Shown: in pieces, positions 14,303-22,163 of the stretch
How the letters are laid out: each line of letters opens with the position of its first letter
Numbering within the stretch: the first letter of the stretch is position 1
NCBI RefSeq assembly: GCF_004143485.2
Contig: NZ_ML974134.1
Coordinates: forward strand, 1-37,687
Reading direction: 5' to 3'
Source of the DNA: Halorussus amylolyticus
GTDB lineage: Archaea > Halobacteriota > Halobacteria > Halobacteriales > Haladaptataceae
Length of the DNA stretch: 37,687 nucleotides
The notes under the pieces: generated by a model
Database searches by the model: none
The model's input: only the letters and a program-made list of their open reading frames with translations
Told to the model about the DNA's origin: nothing
Position numbers and translations under genes: made by a program

Positions 14303-15031
14303 ATGACCGACCACTCCGGCCGGTGGGTGAGCCTCTTTTCGGGCGGCAAGGACTCGTCGTGGGCGCTGTATCGCGCCCTCGAATCGGGTCTCGACGTGGC
14401 CCGACTCGTCACCGTCCACCCCGAAGGCGACTCGTATATGTACCACGTTCCGGCGACCGAACTCGCGGGCCTCGCGGCCGAGAGCGTCGGTATCGAACTC
14501 GTGGAGGTCGAACCCGACGACTTCGAGGCCGAGTCGGCCGACGAATCGGGCGCGCAGGGCGACGCCGAACTCCGTCCGCTCGAAGCCGCGCTCGGAGAAG
14601 TGGACGCCGACCTCCCTGGCGGCCTCGCGGGCGTGACCGCGGGCGCGGTCGAGAGCGAGTACCAGACCTCGCGCATCGAGGCGATGTGCGACCGACTCGA
14701 CGCCGACCTGTTCGCGCCCCTCTGGCAGGAAGACCCCCGGGAACTCGCCGACGCGATGCTCGACGCGGGCTTCGAAATCAGCATCGTCCGGGTCGCGGCG
14801 TACGGTCTCGACGAGTCGTGGCTCGGCCGCACCCTCGATGCCGAGGCGCTCGCTGAACTCGAAGCGCTCAACGAGAGCCACGGCGTCCACATTCTCGGCG
14901 AGGGCGGGGAGTTCGAGACGCTCGTGACCGACGGGCCGCACATGGACCGTGCCATCGAATTGGAATACGGTACCGAGTGGGACGGGTCGCGGGGAACGAT
15001 TCGCGTCGAAGACGCTCGATTGGTCGAATAG
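14303..15031 (+). CDS. dph6: Diphthine--ammonia ligase (Dph6-like ATP pyrophosphatase)
   Basis: The 242-residue protein has the PP-loop of the adenine-nucleotide alpha hydrolase family, SLFSGGKDSSWALY (SGGKDSS at 13-19). It also has the family-specific GEGGEFETLVTDGP (from about 199). Dph6 amidates diphthine on elongation factor 2, the last step of diphthamide synthesis in archaea and eukaryotes. The length is normal for archaeal Dph6. An acidic low-complexity insert (about 72-95, EAESADESGAQGD) is a haloarchaeal trait. It is cytoplasmic with its own TATA-like box. Other PP-loop ATPases are possible but less likely, given the C-terminal motif. Confidence 0.85.
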   Translation: MTDHSGRWVSLFSGGKDSSWALYRALESGLDVARLVTVHPEGDSYMYHVPATELAGLAAESVGIELVEVEPDDFEAESADESGAQGDAELRPLEAALGEVDADLPGGLAGVTAGAVESEYQTSRIEAMCDRLDADLFAPLWQEDPRELADAMLDAGFEISIVRVAAYGLDESWLGRTLDAEALAELEALNESHGVHILGEGGEFETLVTDGPHMDRAIELEYGTEWDGSRGTIRVEDARLVE

Positions 15032-15049
15032 GTCAAATTCACCGCGAGA

Positions 15050-15072
15050 TATAGATTATTCGGGAATCTATA
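15050..15072. promoter_or_regulatory. Perfect 8-bp inverted repeat upstream of chitinase
   Basis: TATAGATT at 15050-15057 and AATCTATA at 15065-15072 are exact reverse complements with a 7-base centre. The structure sits between the dph6 stop and the chitinase TATA box, 63 bases before the chitinase ATG. It could be an operator for inducible expression or part of the dph6 terminator. Confidence 0.4.
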
Positions 15073-15100
15073 AATCAACTCTAGTATCATAGGTAAGAAT

Positions 15101-15109
15101 TTTATTTAG
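15101..15109 (+). promoter_or_regulatory. TATA box for the GH18 chitinase
   Basis: TTTATTTAG lies 26-34 bases before the ATG at 15135 in a strongly AT-rich stretch. It supports the ATG at 15135 over the TTG at 15120. Confidence 0.55.
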
Positions 15110-15134
15110 CCTGCTATCCTTGGTAACCGCACCC

Positions 15135-16796
15135 ATGTCAGATAACGACGAGCAAACGTCGGGTGACACACTTTCGACGCCGCGAGCGAACGCATCGGAC
15201 CGACCGACAGACGCATCGAGACGAACGGGCGCGTCGAGACGGACGTTCCTCAAGGGAACTGGCGCGCTGGCGGCCGTCGGAGCCTTCGGGTCGTTCGGAG
15301 CGCAGGCCCACGGCGAGTACCCGAATCGGGTCGTGGGCTACTACCCCTCGTGGGCGAGCGACTACGGTCCCGAGGACGTACCGTTCGACCAGCTCACGCA
15401 CTTCAACTTCGCCTTCCTCGAACCCGAATCCGACGGGACCGTCGTCCTGAGCGACCCCGACGACGACGACCTGCTTCAAGAACTGGCCGATTACGACGAC
15501 GAGGAAACGGTGTTTCAGCTCGCCATCAGCGGCGGGTGGTACCCACAGGAGTTCTCCGACGCGGCGGCCACCGAGGAGAACCGCAAGCGATTCGCCCGGA
15601 CTGCGGTGGACCACGTGGAGACGTACGGCTTCGACGGTCTCGACATCGACTGGGAGTTCCCGGACGGGACGACCCGCGAGTCCGACCCCGAGAACTTCAC
15701 GCTCCTGCTGGAGGAGATTCGCAACGAACTCGACGACCGATTCGGCTCGTGGACCCACCTGACCATCGCGGCCTCACCCAACGCCAACATCGCCGACGAC
15801 GCCTACGAGGTGGAAACCATCAGCGACTACCTCGACCACGTCAACGTGATGACGTACGACTACCACGGCGACTGGAGTTCCGAGACCAACTTCAACGCGC
15901 CGTTCGACTCCCCGCCGGAGGACCCCAACGGTCGGGAGGACTTCAACGCCAGCCACTCGATGAACCACTGGGCCGACAAGCCGATTTCGAACGACAAGCT
16001 CGTGATGGGCCTGCCGTTCTACGGCCGGTCGTACTCGGGCGTCGCCGACACCAACGAGGGCCTGTTCAATTCGTTCGACTCCTCGACCTCCGCGACGTAC
16101 GCGGACATCAGCCAGAACATCGAACCCCAGTCGGACTACGAGTACCACTGGCACCACGACGCGAAGGTGCCGTGGGTGTACTCCGCGGCCGACGAGACCT
16201 TCGTCGCCTACGACGACGAGGCCTCGATTTCGAACAAGTGCCGCTTCGTCACCGACAACGGCTTTGGCGGCGTCATGTGCTGGGAACTCTCCCAAGACTC
16301 GACCAACACCCTCATCGCCCGAATGCACGACGAGATGCACGGCGACTACTCGAACACGAAGTTCCGGCTGCAGGACCACACGGTCACGACCGGCGACCAC
16401 TGGGTCCGAGACGGTCCCGGCACGTCGAGCGAACACATCGACACCGCGCCCGAAGGTACGACGGGGACCGTCCTCGACGGTCCGGTCGAGAGCGACGGCT
16501 ACGCGTGGTACCGAATCTCGTACGACGACGGGATTTCGGACGGCTGGTCGGCCGCGAACGCGCTGGAAGCCGCCGCGTTCGACGCCGACCACCCGGCGGT
16601 CACGAACGCCGACCTCTGGGTCCGAGACGGTCCCGGAACGTCGAACGAGCACATCGACACCGCACCCGAGGGAACCGGCGGAACCGTTCTCGACGGCCCG
16701 GTCGAGAGCGACGGCTACACCTGGTGGCGGGTGGACTACGACGACGGCGTCTCGACCGGGTGGTCGGCGGGCGAGTATCTCGACCAGTCGTACTGA
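15135..16796 (+). CDS. Tat-exported GH18 chitinase with two C-terminal SH3-like repeats
   Basis: The 553-residue protein starts with a 30-residue hydrophilic leader and a twin-arginine signal (SRRTFLKGTG, residues 34-43) ending near AQAHG. The GH18 barrel covers about 60-405. VVGYYPSWASDYG is strand 1, and the active-site DGLDIDWEFP runs from 167 to 176 with Glu174 as the acid. MTYDYHG at 239-245 and the late GGVMCWELSQDS strand are also present. Two 70-residue repeats follow (about 414-484 and 485-553), each with LWVRDGPGTS or HWVRDGPGTS and ending GWSA; they resemble SH3b-type or cell-surface modules. The enzyme should hydrolyse chitin outside the cell and release N-acetylglucosamine oligomers. 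No chitin-uptake genes are nearby. Confidence 0.9.
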   Translation: MSDNDEQTSGDTLSTPRANASDRPTDASRRTGASRRTFLKGTGALAAVGAFGSFGAQAHGEYPNRVVGYYPSWASDYGPEDVPFDQLTHFNFAFLEPESDGTVVLSDPDDDDLLQELADYDDEETVFQLAISGGWYPQEFSDAAATEENRKRFARTAVDHVETYGFDGLDIDWEFPDGTTRESDPENFTLLLEEIRNELDDRFGSWTHLTIAASPNANIADDAYEVETISDYLDHVNVMTYDYHGDWSSETNFNAPFDSPPEDPNGREDFNASHSMNHWADKPISNDKLVMGLPFYGRSYSGVADTNEGLFNSFDSSTSATYADISQNIEPQSDYEYHWHHDAKVPWVYSAADETFVAYDDEASISNKCRFVTDNGFGGVMCWELSQDSTNTLIARMHDEMHGDYSNTKFRLQDHTVTTGDHWVRDGPGTSSEHIDTAPEGTTGTVLDGPVESDGYAWYRISYDDGISDGWSAANALEAAAFDADHPAVTNADLWVRDGPGTSNEHIDTAPEGTGGTVLDGPVESDGYTWWRVDYDDGVSTGWSAGEYLDQSY

Positions 16797-16800
16797 GTCG

Positions 16801-17769
16801 TCACTCGCCGTTCAGAATCTGGGTGTGCGCGCCGATGAGCGCGCCCGCGAGGTCCATATTTTCGACGTGCGTCTTCTCGTCGATGATGGAGTCGCGGATG
16901 TCGCAGTCCCGGATGGTCGCGTGCGGGAAGACGATGGAGTTGTTGACGCTGGAGTTCACCAACTCCGCCCCGGGCATGACGTGGACGTTCTCGCCGACGG
17001 TGGTGTTCTCGACCGTGGCGTCGTCTGCGATGCGGTTCTCGCCGTCGAGTTTCCACCCGACCGCCTCCAGATAGCTCTCGGGCGTGCCGATGTCGAACCA
17101 CGCCTCGTCGAATGTGTAGGCGTACACCGACTCGCGCGACTGGAGCCACTGGACGAACCAGCCGGGTTCGTCGGGGTTGTTGCCGCTTTCGAGGTACTCG
17201 TCGAGCAGGGGAATCGTCTCGGCGGTGTAGGCGTAGCACGCGATGGAGACCAGCGTGCTCTTGGGGTCGTCGGGCTTCTCTTGGAAGTCCACGACCTCGT
17301 CATCGTCGAGTTCGACCAGTCCGTAGGATTTGGCGCGTTCCCGAGACCCCACGTCGTAGGCCGCGAGCGTCGGCGAGTCCTTCGTTTCGAAGAAGTCGAT
17401 GAAGTCGCTGACGCCGAAGCTGATGAGATTGTCGCCCGCGATGACGAGCGTGTCGTCGGTGACGTTCTCGCGGTCGAACAGTTGGGCCAGCGCACCCACC
17501 ACGCCGAACTTCTCGTCTTCCTCGGTGGTGTCCTCGACGGTGAGCGTGGGCTTGTCGAACTCGCTCGCGGCGAGGTGGTCGCGGAAGTCCTCGGCGAACC
17601 GCTCGTTGGTCGAGACGAACACCTCGTCGATTCGGTCGTCGGCCTCCAACTCGGCGAAAATCTGGTCGATGACGGTCGAGTCGCCGACCGGGAGGAACAT
17701 CTTCGGGCGATGTTTGGTTATCGGCCAGAGCCGCGTCGCGTACCCGCCCGCAAGAACGACGGCTTTCAT
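16801..17769 (-). CDS. Sugar-phosphate nucleotidyltransferase (RmlA/GlmU-like)
   Basis: The 322-residue protein opens MKAVVLAGGYATRLWPITKH, with RPKMFLPV just after, which is the nucleotide-binding signature of NDP-sugar pyrophosphorylases. VIAGDNLI carries the metal-binding Asp. The C-terminal 75 residues (RIADDATVENTTVGENVHV onward) form part of a left-handed beta-helix. It would make an NDP-sugar, probably for glycans of S-layer glycoproteins or lipids. The sugar cannot be told from sequence, and dTDP-glucose or UDP-sugar are equally possible. I chose the ATG at 17769, the only one giving the canonical N-terminus. It is convergent with the chitinase, 4 bases apart. A tandem array lies upstream. 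Confidence 0.87.
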   Translation of the reverse strand: MKAVVLAGGYATRLWPITKHRPKMFLPVGDSTVIDQIFAELEADDRIDEVFVSTNERFAEDFRDHLAASEFDKPTLTVEDTTEEDEKFGVVGALAQLFDRENVTDDTLVIAGDNLISFGVSDFIDFFETKDSPTLAAYDVGSRERAKSYGLVELDDDEVVDFQEKPDDPKSTLVSIACYAYTAETIPLLDEYLESGNNPDEPGWFVQWLQSRESVYAYTFDEAWFDIGTPESYLEAVGWKLDGENRIADDATVENTTVGENVHVMPGAELVNSSVNNSIVFPHATIRDCDIRDSIIDEKTHVENMDLAGALIGAHTQILNGE

Positions 17770-17859
17770 GCCACGGGAATCGACCCCCCGCGGTAAGTCC
17801 TTTTTCATTTACCGATTTCGAACGGCCGAGTGCCCCGCGTTTCGAGTGTCCCCTCACTC

Positions 17860-17950
17860 GGCATGCGGCCCATCGCTGTCGGGCATGCGACCCCACGTCG
17901 CCCGGCACGCGACTCCACCGTTGTCCGGCATACGACCCACCGTTTTCCGA
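17860..17950 (-). repeat. Tandem 22-23-base repeats upstream of the nucleotidyltransferase
   Basis: On the + strand, units begin at 17860, 17882, 17904, 17927 and (partly) 17949. The shared core is CGGCATGCGACC with variants such as CGGCACGCGACT and CGGCATACGACC, followed by C-rich and TTGT-like ends. The array fills the gap between the nucleotidyltransferase start and the next gene's stop. There are no spacers. It may bind a regulator or reflect slipped duplication. Relative to the minus-strand gene the nearest unit is about 91 bases upstream. Confidence 0.7.
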
Positions 17951-17960
17951 CGCGCCGAAG

Positions 17961-18359
17961 CTACTGGCGGATGGACCGTATCCACTCGGTGACGGCCGGG
18001 CCGCCTCGGTACCGAACCGTCTCGCTTCGGGCGTCGTACTCGACGAAGCCGTGGTCGTCGAGTTTCGGAAGGTGGACGTGGTGGAGTCGCACCGCCAGTC
18101 GCTCGCGGTCCTCGTCGCGTGTGCCCTCGCCGAGGACGTGGCGGATGAGGTTCGAAAACGTCGCGATGCCGTCGTCGGTCTCCACGAGGTGCGTGAGAAC
18201 GAGTCGGCGCTGACGGCTGGCGAGACACTCGAACAGCGCGTCGAGTTCGGTTGCCGTCATCGAATAGTCGTCGGCGAGCGTCACCGCTTCGTCGGCCGCT
18301 GTCCCGTCTCCCCCGTGCGTTCCCCCTCGTCCGTCCGTCGGTGCTTGTTCCTCGCTCAT
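17961..18359 (-). CDS. DUF7344-type winged-helix regulator
   Basis: The 132-residue protein begins at MSEEQAPTDG (ATG at 18359). Twenty further in-frame codons upstream include the short gap to the Bat-like gene and are less likely. After an acidic, Gly-rich N-terminus (1-33) comes the DUF7344 fold: TELDALFECLASRQRRLVLT, LAVRLHHVHLPKLDDHGFVE and YDARSETVRYRG. It is soluble. It starts 60 bases downstream of the Bat-like regulator stop on the same strand, so the two may be co-transcribed. It is the third DUF7344 gene in the window. Confidence 0.8.
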   Translation of the reverse strand: MSEEQAPTDGRGGTHGGDGTAADEAVTLADDYSMTATELDALFECLASRQRRLVLTHLVETDDGIATFSNLIRHVLGEGTRDEDRERLAVRLHHVHLPKLDDHGFVEYDARSETVRYRGGPAVTEWIRSIRQ

Positions 18360-18419
18360 CGTTGCGCCCCGTCGATACGTAGTTCCGAACCCACGGCAAA
18401 GAACAGTGACCCTAAACAC

Positions 18420-20135
18420 CTAGGGACGATTTCGGTCGCGGTCGAAGAACGTGGTCAGGAGCTCGCGCTGGGCCGCGCGGAGATGCTCGTGGAGGGTCGG
18501 AGACGCGATGTCGAGCGACTCGGCGATTTCCTCGGCGGTGCTGTCGCGGGGCCACTCGTAGTAGCCCGAGAAGTACGACGCCCGGAGCGCGGTCCGCTGG
18601 GCGTCGGTGAGGCGGTCGGTCAGTTCCTGTCGGAACTCGTGGGCCGTCTGGACCTCGCGCTCGCGCTCGTGCTTGGCCGCGAGTTCGACCCCCGGAAACA
18701 CCGACTGGACGTGTTCCACCACTTCTCGCACGTCGGCGTCCGTCGGGAGTTCCGCCACGATTCGGCCCTCACCGTTCGAAGCGACCGCCTCGACGGTGTT
18801 CGCGCCGTACTCCGAGAGGGTGAGAACGACCGACGACCCCGACAACGCGAACTCGATGAGCGCTCGGTCGCAGTGTTCGCTCACGACCCGAACGTCCTCG
18901 ACAGCGTCCCACTCGGCCGCGAAGTCGAGGACCGATTGCGCGTCCGCGTCCGACACCGAATCGTAACGCAGGAGACTTCCGTCCGGTCCCACCGCCACGC
19001 CTTCGAGCCGGGAGGGACACCCTAACTCCTCGGACGCCGCGATGTAGAACGAGTTGGAGTCCGCCAGTCGAAACTCCAACTCGGTTATCGTATCGGAGAG
19101 CGCAAGCTGGCGGTGTTTGACCGCGTTGATGGCGAAGCCGATGACCTCGCCGAGGAGTTCGAACGCGTCGGTCTCGCGCTCGCTGAACGCCGAACACCGG
19201 TCGGACCCGACCGCGAGGACGCCGTAGGTGGCGTTGCCGTACTGGATGGGGACCGCGATACCCGACCGGAGTCCGGAGTCGAGGAGCGCCGTCCGGCGCT
19301 CCTCGGGGAGCGAATCGTCGGCCGCGGCGTTCGGAACGACCACCGTCTCGCCGGTGTGGTACGCCCTCGGAACGGGTTCGTCGCTCTCCGAACTCGGGTC
19401 GGCAATCGAGATGGTCTTCCGGAGGTCTCCTGAGAGTTCCGAGCCGATGGCGTACCGTTGTTCGGTCGCCGACGAGTCGGGATGGCCGACCCACGCCACC
19501 TGATACAGCTCCGACCCCACGAGGCGGTCGCAGACCGCCTGCTCTATCTCCTCGCGGTTCGGCTCGGCGATGAGTTCGCGGATGACCTCGCGGGCGACCT
19601 CGTTGATTCGATTCACCGTGGCGAGTTCGTCGCGCTGGGATTCGAGCGTTCGCTCGCGCACCTTTCGGTCGGTCACGTCCCGACAGACGGTGACTGTCCC
19701 TGCGAGGTCGCCGTCGGGCGCGTAGTACGGCGTCCGAGTCGATTCGAACACGCGCTCGCCGTCGGCGACTTCGAGCGTCTCCTCGCACGTGTGAGTCCGC
19801 TCGGTCTCCCGGACCGCGCGCTCGCGTCGGCGAATCTCGGCTCCCGTCTCCTCGCCGAACAGTTCCTCGTCGGTCTCGCCGACGACCGCCTCCTTGTCCC
19901 GGCCGAGGTACTCGGCGGTCGCTTCGTTGACGAACTGGTAGCGACCCTCGCGGTCCTTGACCATGATGGCGTCCGTACTGCTCTCGATGATGGCGGTGAG
20001 CTGTTGGACCTGCCGCCGGAGCGCCTCGGTGTCGAGGCCGGAATCGGGGCTGGGACCTGTGTCGGAGTCGGCGTTAGAGCCGCCTTCGGCGTCGGACTCG
20101 ACGCCGAAGGCGGCCTGAGAATCGTCCGTCTTCAC
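18420..20135 (-). CDS. Bat-like PAS/GAF/HTH_10 transcriptional regulator
   Basis: The 571-residue protein has the architecture of the haloarchaeal bacterio-opsin activator (Bat) family. An acidic N-terminal tail is followed by a PAS domain (about 41-155, AIIESSTDAIMVKDREGRY). A GAF domain follows (about 185-345, SGIAVPIQYGNATYGVLAVG), then a Bat linker domain and a C-terminal HTH_10 (about 507-563, LTDAQRTALRASYFSGYYEW then STAEEIAESLDIASPTLHEH). Such proteins sense redox, light or small molecules and act on specific promoters. No haem- or flavin-binding signature is evident, so the signal is unknown. Upstream, 55 bases separate it from the divergent HTH/Zn-ribbon gene. Confidence 0.87.
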   Translation of the reverse strand: MKTDDSQAAFGVESDAEGGSNADSDTGPSPDSGLDTEALRRQVQQLTAIIESSTDAIMVKDREGRYQFVNEATAEYLGRDKEAVVGETDEELFGEETGAEIRRRERAVRETERTHTCEETLEVADGERVFESTRTPYYAPDGDLAGTVTVCRDVTDRKVRERTLESQRDELATVNRINEVAREVIRELIAEPNREEIEQAVCDRLVGSELYQVAWVGHPDSSATEQRYAIGSELSGDLRKTISIADPSSESDEPVPRAYHTGETVVVPNAAADDSLPEERRTALLDSGLRSGIAVPIQYGNATYGVLAVGSDRCSAFSERETDAFELLGEVIGFAINAVKHRQLALSDTITELEFRLADSNSFYIAASEELGCPSRLEGVAVGPDGSLLRYDSVSDADAQSVLDFAAEWDAVEDVRVVSEHCDRALIEFALSGSSVVLTLSEYGANTVEAVASNGEGRIVAELPTDADVREVVEHVQSVFPGVELAAKHEREREVQTAHEFRQELTDRLTDAQRTALRASYFSGYYEWPRDSTAEEIAESLDIASPTLHEHLRAAQRELLTTFFDRDRNRP

Positions 20136-20162
20136 GGGTGGTGATTGCTATTCTCACCCACA

Positions 20163-20170
20163 CGTAAAAG
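20163..20170. promoter_or_regulatory. A/T box in the divergent promoter region (Bat-like / HTH-Zn)
   Basis: GTAAAAG on the + strand (CTTTTAC on the minus strand) lies about 28-35 bases from the Bat-like ATG and 21-28 bases from the ATG at 20191. It is the only obvious TATA-type element in the 55-base gap, so it may serve either or both divergent genes. Confidence 0.35.
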
Positions 20171-20190
20171 TTCGCCGGTGAGAAAGGGTT

Positions 20191-20514
20191 ATGTCCGACG
20201 AAAAGCGACTCATCACTATGCGCGAGGCCGACGAAACCACCCGCGAGCGCATCGCCGACCACCTCCGAGACACCGCCGCCTCCCCGGCCGCGCTTGCCGC
20301 CGAGTTCGACGTGACGCCGGGAACCGCGGTCGAACACGTCCGACACGTCGCCCGGTCGCTGTCGGACGCCGACGACCAACTGCTGGTCGCGCCGCCGGAG
20401 TGTCGCGACTGCGGCTTCGACCGATTCGACGACCCCGCGAACCGGCCGTCGCGGTGCCCCGACTGCAAGAGCGAGTCGGTGGCCGACCCCGAATTTCGAA
20501 TCGCGGACGCGTAG
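20191..20514 (+). CDS. HTH/Zn-ribbon predicted transcriptional regulator (COG3357-like)
   Basis: The 107-residue protein has an N-terminal winged helix (about 15-60, RERIADHLRDTAASPAALAA then VEHVRHVARSLSD) and a C-terminal zinc ribbon with Cys71, Cys74, Cys89 and Cys92 (PPECRDCGFDRF and SRCPDCKSE). This matches the archaeal COG3357 HTH-plus-ribbon proteins. The ATG at 20191 is used; the second Met, ten residues in, is an alternative start. It is divergent from the Bat-like gene and convergent with the second PAC2 gene. Targets are unknown. Confidence 0.83.
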   Translation: MSDEKRLITMREADETTRERIADHLRDTAASPAALAAEFDVTPGTAVEHVRHVARSLSDADDQLLVAPPECRDCGFDRFDDPANRPSRCPDCKSESVADPEFRIADA

Positions 20515-20517
20515 GCT

Positions 20518-20542
20518 CTCGCGGCGAAGCCGACGCCGCGAG
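20518..20542. terminator. Hairpin between convergent genes
   Basis: CTCGCGGCG at 20518-20526 pairs exactly with CGCCGCGAG at 20534-20542 across a 7-base loop. It sits just after the HTH/Zn-ribbon stop and 30 bases before the PAC2 stop on the other strand, a good place for a shared terminator. No long T-run follows on either strand. Confidence 0.4.
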
Positions 20543-20551
20543 CAACGGCCC

Positions 20552-20589
20552 GCTACTGGAATATCCGGACGCTACTGGAACATCCGAAG
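20552..20589. repeat. 19-base tandem duplication at the PAC2 3' end
   Basis: GCTACTGGAATATCCGGAC (20552-20570) is followed directly by GCTACTGGAACATCCGAAG (20571-20589), 16 of 19 bases identical. The second unit holds the last codons and stop of the minus-strand PAC2 gene, so the first unit is a downstream copy that repeats a stop codon. Confidence 0.7.
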
Positions 20590-21318
20590 CGGCTGGGCCT
20601 GCGAACTCTCGTCGGGTTCGGCCTCCTGCATGCGCTGGGCCAACTGCTCTTTCTGCTCGCTGATGTCCTCTGCGCGCTCCACGAGGTCGGTCGTGTTCAC
20701 TTCGGCGCCGGTCAGCGGCGCGACTCCGTGTTCGATGAGGATTCGCGCGGCCTCTGGGTCGGGGAACTGCGGGTCGCTCTGGACGACCAGCCCCACGGCG
20801 TCGACGCCGCGGGCGCTGGCCTCGTAGAGGAGCGCACCTGTAGGACCGCTAATCGCCCCGCGCTCGCTCGGCGCGTCGATGCCCTGTTCGTCGAGTCGCT
20901 CGCCTCCGGTCCCGGTGGCGACCCCGTAGAGCGACGGAATCTGGTCGGCTTCCTTCTGGTGGGGAAGCCCGCTCATGTAAATCGGCGTGGCGTCGTTGTC
21001 GGCGAGCCACTCGGTGACGCAGGCCGCGAAGTCCGACGCCGCCGACGCCGACACCGGCACGTCGCTCTGGAGGACGAGCAGGTCGCGCTCGGCGTCGGCG
21101 TAGAGCCGAACCGGGGGCCGGACGTCGCGGCTCCCACCCTCGTACACCGAAATCTGGGGGAGACCGTCGCAGTCGAGGCTCGCGTAGTAGGTCATGTCGA
21201 ACACCTCGACCAACTGGTCGGCCGCGAGTTTGCCGACCAGTCCGACGCCCGGCAGTCCCTCGACCATCGTCGGTCGGTCCAACTCCACGTCGTCTGCGTG
21301 TACGGTGACGCGCGCCAT
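20572..21318 (-). CDS. PAC2 family protein (second paralogue)
   Basis: The 248-residue protein has the PAC2 signature TMVEGLPGVGLVGKLAADQL, then YEGGSRDVRPPVRLYADAER, MSGLPHQKEAD, GPTGALLYEA and a charged C-terminal helix (LVERAEDISEQKEQLAQRMQ). It is related to, but clearly diverged from, the copy at 2119-2877. The start MARVTVHADD (21318) is typical; 77 upstream in-frame codons run into the neighbouring gene region and are rejected. The role is presumed protein assembly or quality control, by family name only. Its 3' end carries a 19-base tandem duplication. Confidence 0.86.
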   Translation of the reverse strand: MARVTVHADDVELDRPTMVEGLPGVGLVGKLAADQLVEVFDMTYYASLDCDGLPQISVYEGGSRDVRPPVRLYADAERDLLVLQSDVPVSASAASDFAACVTEWLADNDATPIYMSGLPHQKEADQIPSLYGVATGTGGERLDEQGIDAPSERGAISGPTGALLYEASARGVDAVGLVVQSDPQFPDPEAARILIEHGVAPLTGAEVNTTDLVERAEDISEQKEQLAQRMQEAEPDESSQAQPLRMFQ

Positions 21319-21404
21319 ACCCGATATTGTATCAGCGAGCGCATAAAGACCGGGGGCGGCGTCTCGGGAGGTTCGTCGCTCGCCGATGCGTCTCGAACGG
21401 TCGG

Positions 21405-21764
21405 TCACCGCTCGTTGATTGGTTCGCGGGTCTCGCAGTGCGGGCACCTGTTCCGACGGCGGCCGAGTTCCCGACCGCAGACTCGACAGGTGACTCCTTC
21501 GTCCGGAATACCCGTCTCGACTCCGTTCGCGCCGCCCCGGAGCGACCACCCGGCTCGGACCGCCAGCACCGCTCCGACGACGACTACGCCGCCTGCGATG
21601 AGAGGTGCGTAGGGCGTGGTTCCGGTCCGAATCGCCGCGGCCGATTCGTGGAGGGCGTCACCGCCGAACACCCCGGTACCCGGCACGGCGACGATTGCGA
21701 CGAACAGCAACACTCGAACAATCGTCCGGTCGCTCGGTCCGTCGCGTCCGCGCCGTGCGCTCAT
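21405..21764 (-). CDS. Membrane protein with C-terminal zinc ribbon
   Basis: The 119-residue protein has two transmembrane segments (about 14-35, VRVLLFVAIVAVPG, and 53-72, APLIAGGVVVVGAVLAV). It ends in a zinc ribbon with Cys93, Cys96, Cys107 and Cys110 (VTCRVCGREL and NRCPHCETRE). The ATG at 21764 (MSARRGRDG) is preferred over one seven codons upstream because a TTTTATATT box lies 21-29 bases before it. Function is unknown; many such haloarchaeal proteins are unassigned. Confidence 0.72.
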   Translation of the reverse strand: MSARRGRDGPSDRTIVRVLLFVAIVAVPGTGVFGGDALHESAAAIRTGTTPYAPLIAGGVVVVGAVLAVRAGWSLRGGANGVETGIPDEGVTCRVCGRELGRRRNRCPHCETREPINER

Positions 21765-21784
21765 ATGCGCGCCGACACACGACA

Positions 21785-21793
21785 AATATAAAA
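21785..21793 (-). promoter_or_regulatory. TATA box for the zinc-ribbon membrane protein
   Basis: On the minus strand, TTTTATATT lies 21-29 bases before the ATG at 21764. It fixes that ATG as the leaderless start, because the alternative ATG at 21785 would overlap the box. Confidence 0.55.
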
Positions 21794-21815
21794 CAATTAC
21801 GTTGCGGCGATTCGG

Positions 21816-22079
21816 CTACTCCTCGGCCTCGGAGTCGGACGTGTACGCGAGTTCGAGTCGAAGCCTCGCGGTACAGGAGATTTTCTCCACGTCGAAATCG
21901 ACGCCTTCGACCTGCTCGTCGAGGTAGCCGTTACACCGGCCGTGCTGGACGACGTTCTCGATGGTCGCCGGGGACCCGCACTCCGGGCAGTCGAGGTAGT
22001 GGCTCCCCTGGCTCTCGTGGAGCGTGTCTGGTCCGAGTTCCATGCGTGCGGCCTCCTCCCAGTCCATGTCGTTGTCCAT
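21816..22079 (-). CDS. Small zinc-finger-like protein
   Basis: The 87-residue acidic protein carries a CPECGS knuckle (Cys31, Cys34) and two further cysteines (Cys49 in GRCNGYLDE and Cys69 in ISCTAR) that could complete a zinc site. It begins MDNDMDWEEAARMELGP and ends with an acidic tail. I do not recognise a named function. It is divergent from the RNA methyltransferase gene with an 84-base gap between starts. Confidence 0.68.
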   Translation of the reverse strand: MDNDMDWEEAARMELGPDTLHESQGSHYLDCPECGSPATIENVVQHGRCNGYLDEQVEGVDFDVEKISCTARLRLELAYTSDSEAEE

Positions 22080-22163
22080 GAAACGAACGTCGGCGGCCGA
22101 ACGGGTAACGCCTGCGGCCGACTTCCGAAACCCACAAACGCGGCTCGCCCGAATCTCCCGTCA

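Noticed and set aside
15050-15072. Intrinsic terminator of dph6
   Set aside because: The stem is A/T-rich and only eight pairs, with no T-run after it; an operator for the chitinase is at least as likely, so it was kept as a regulatory site only.
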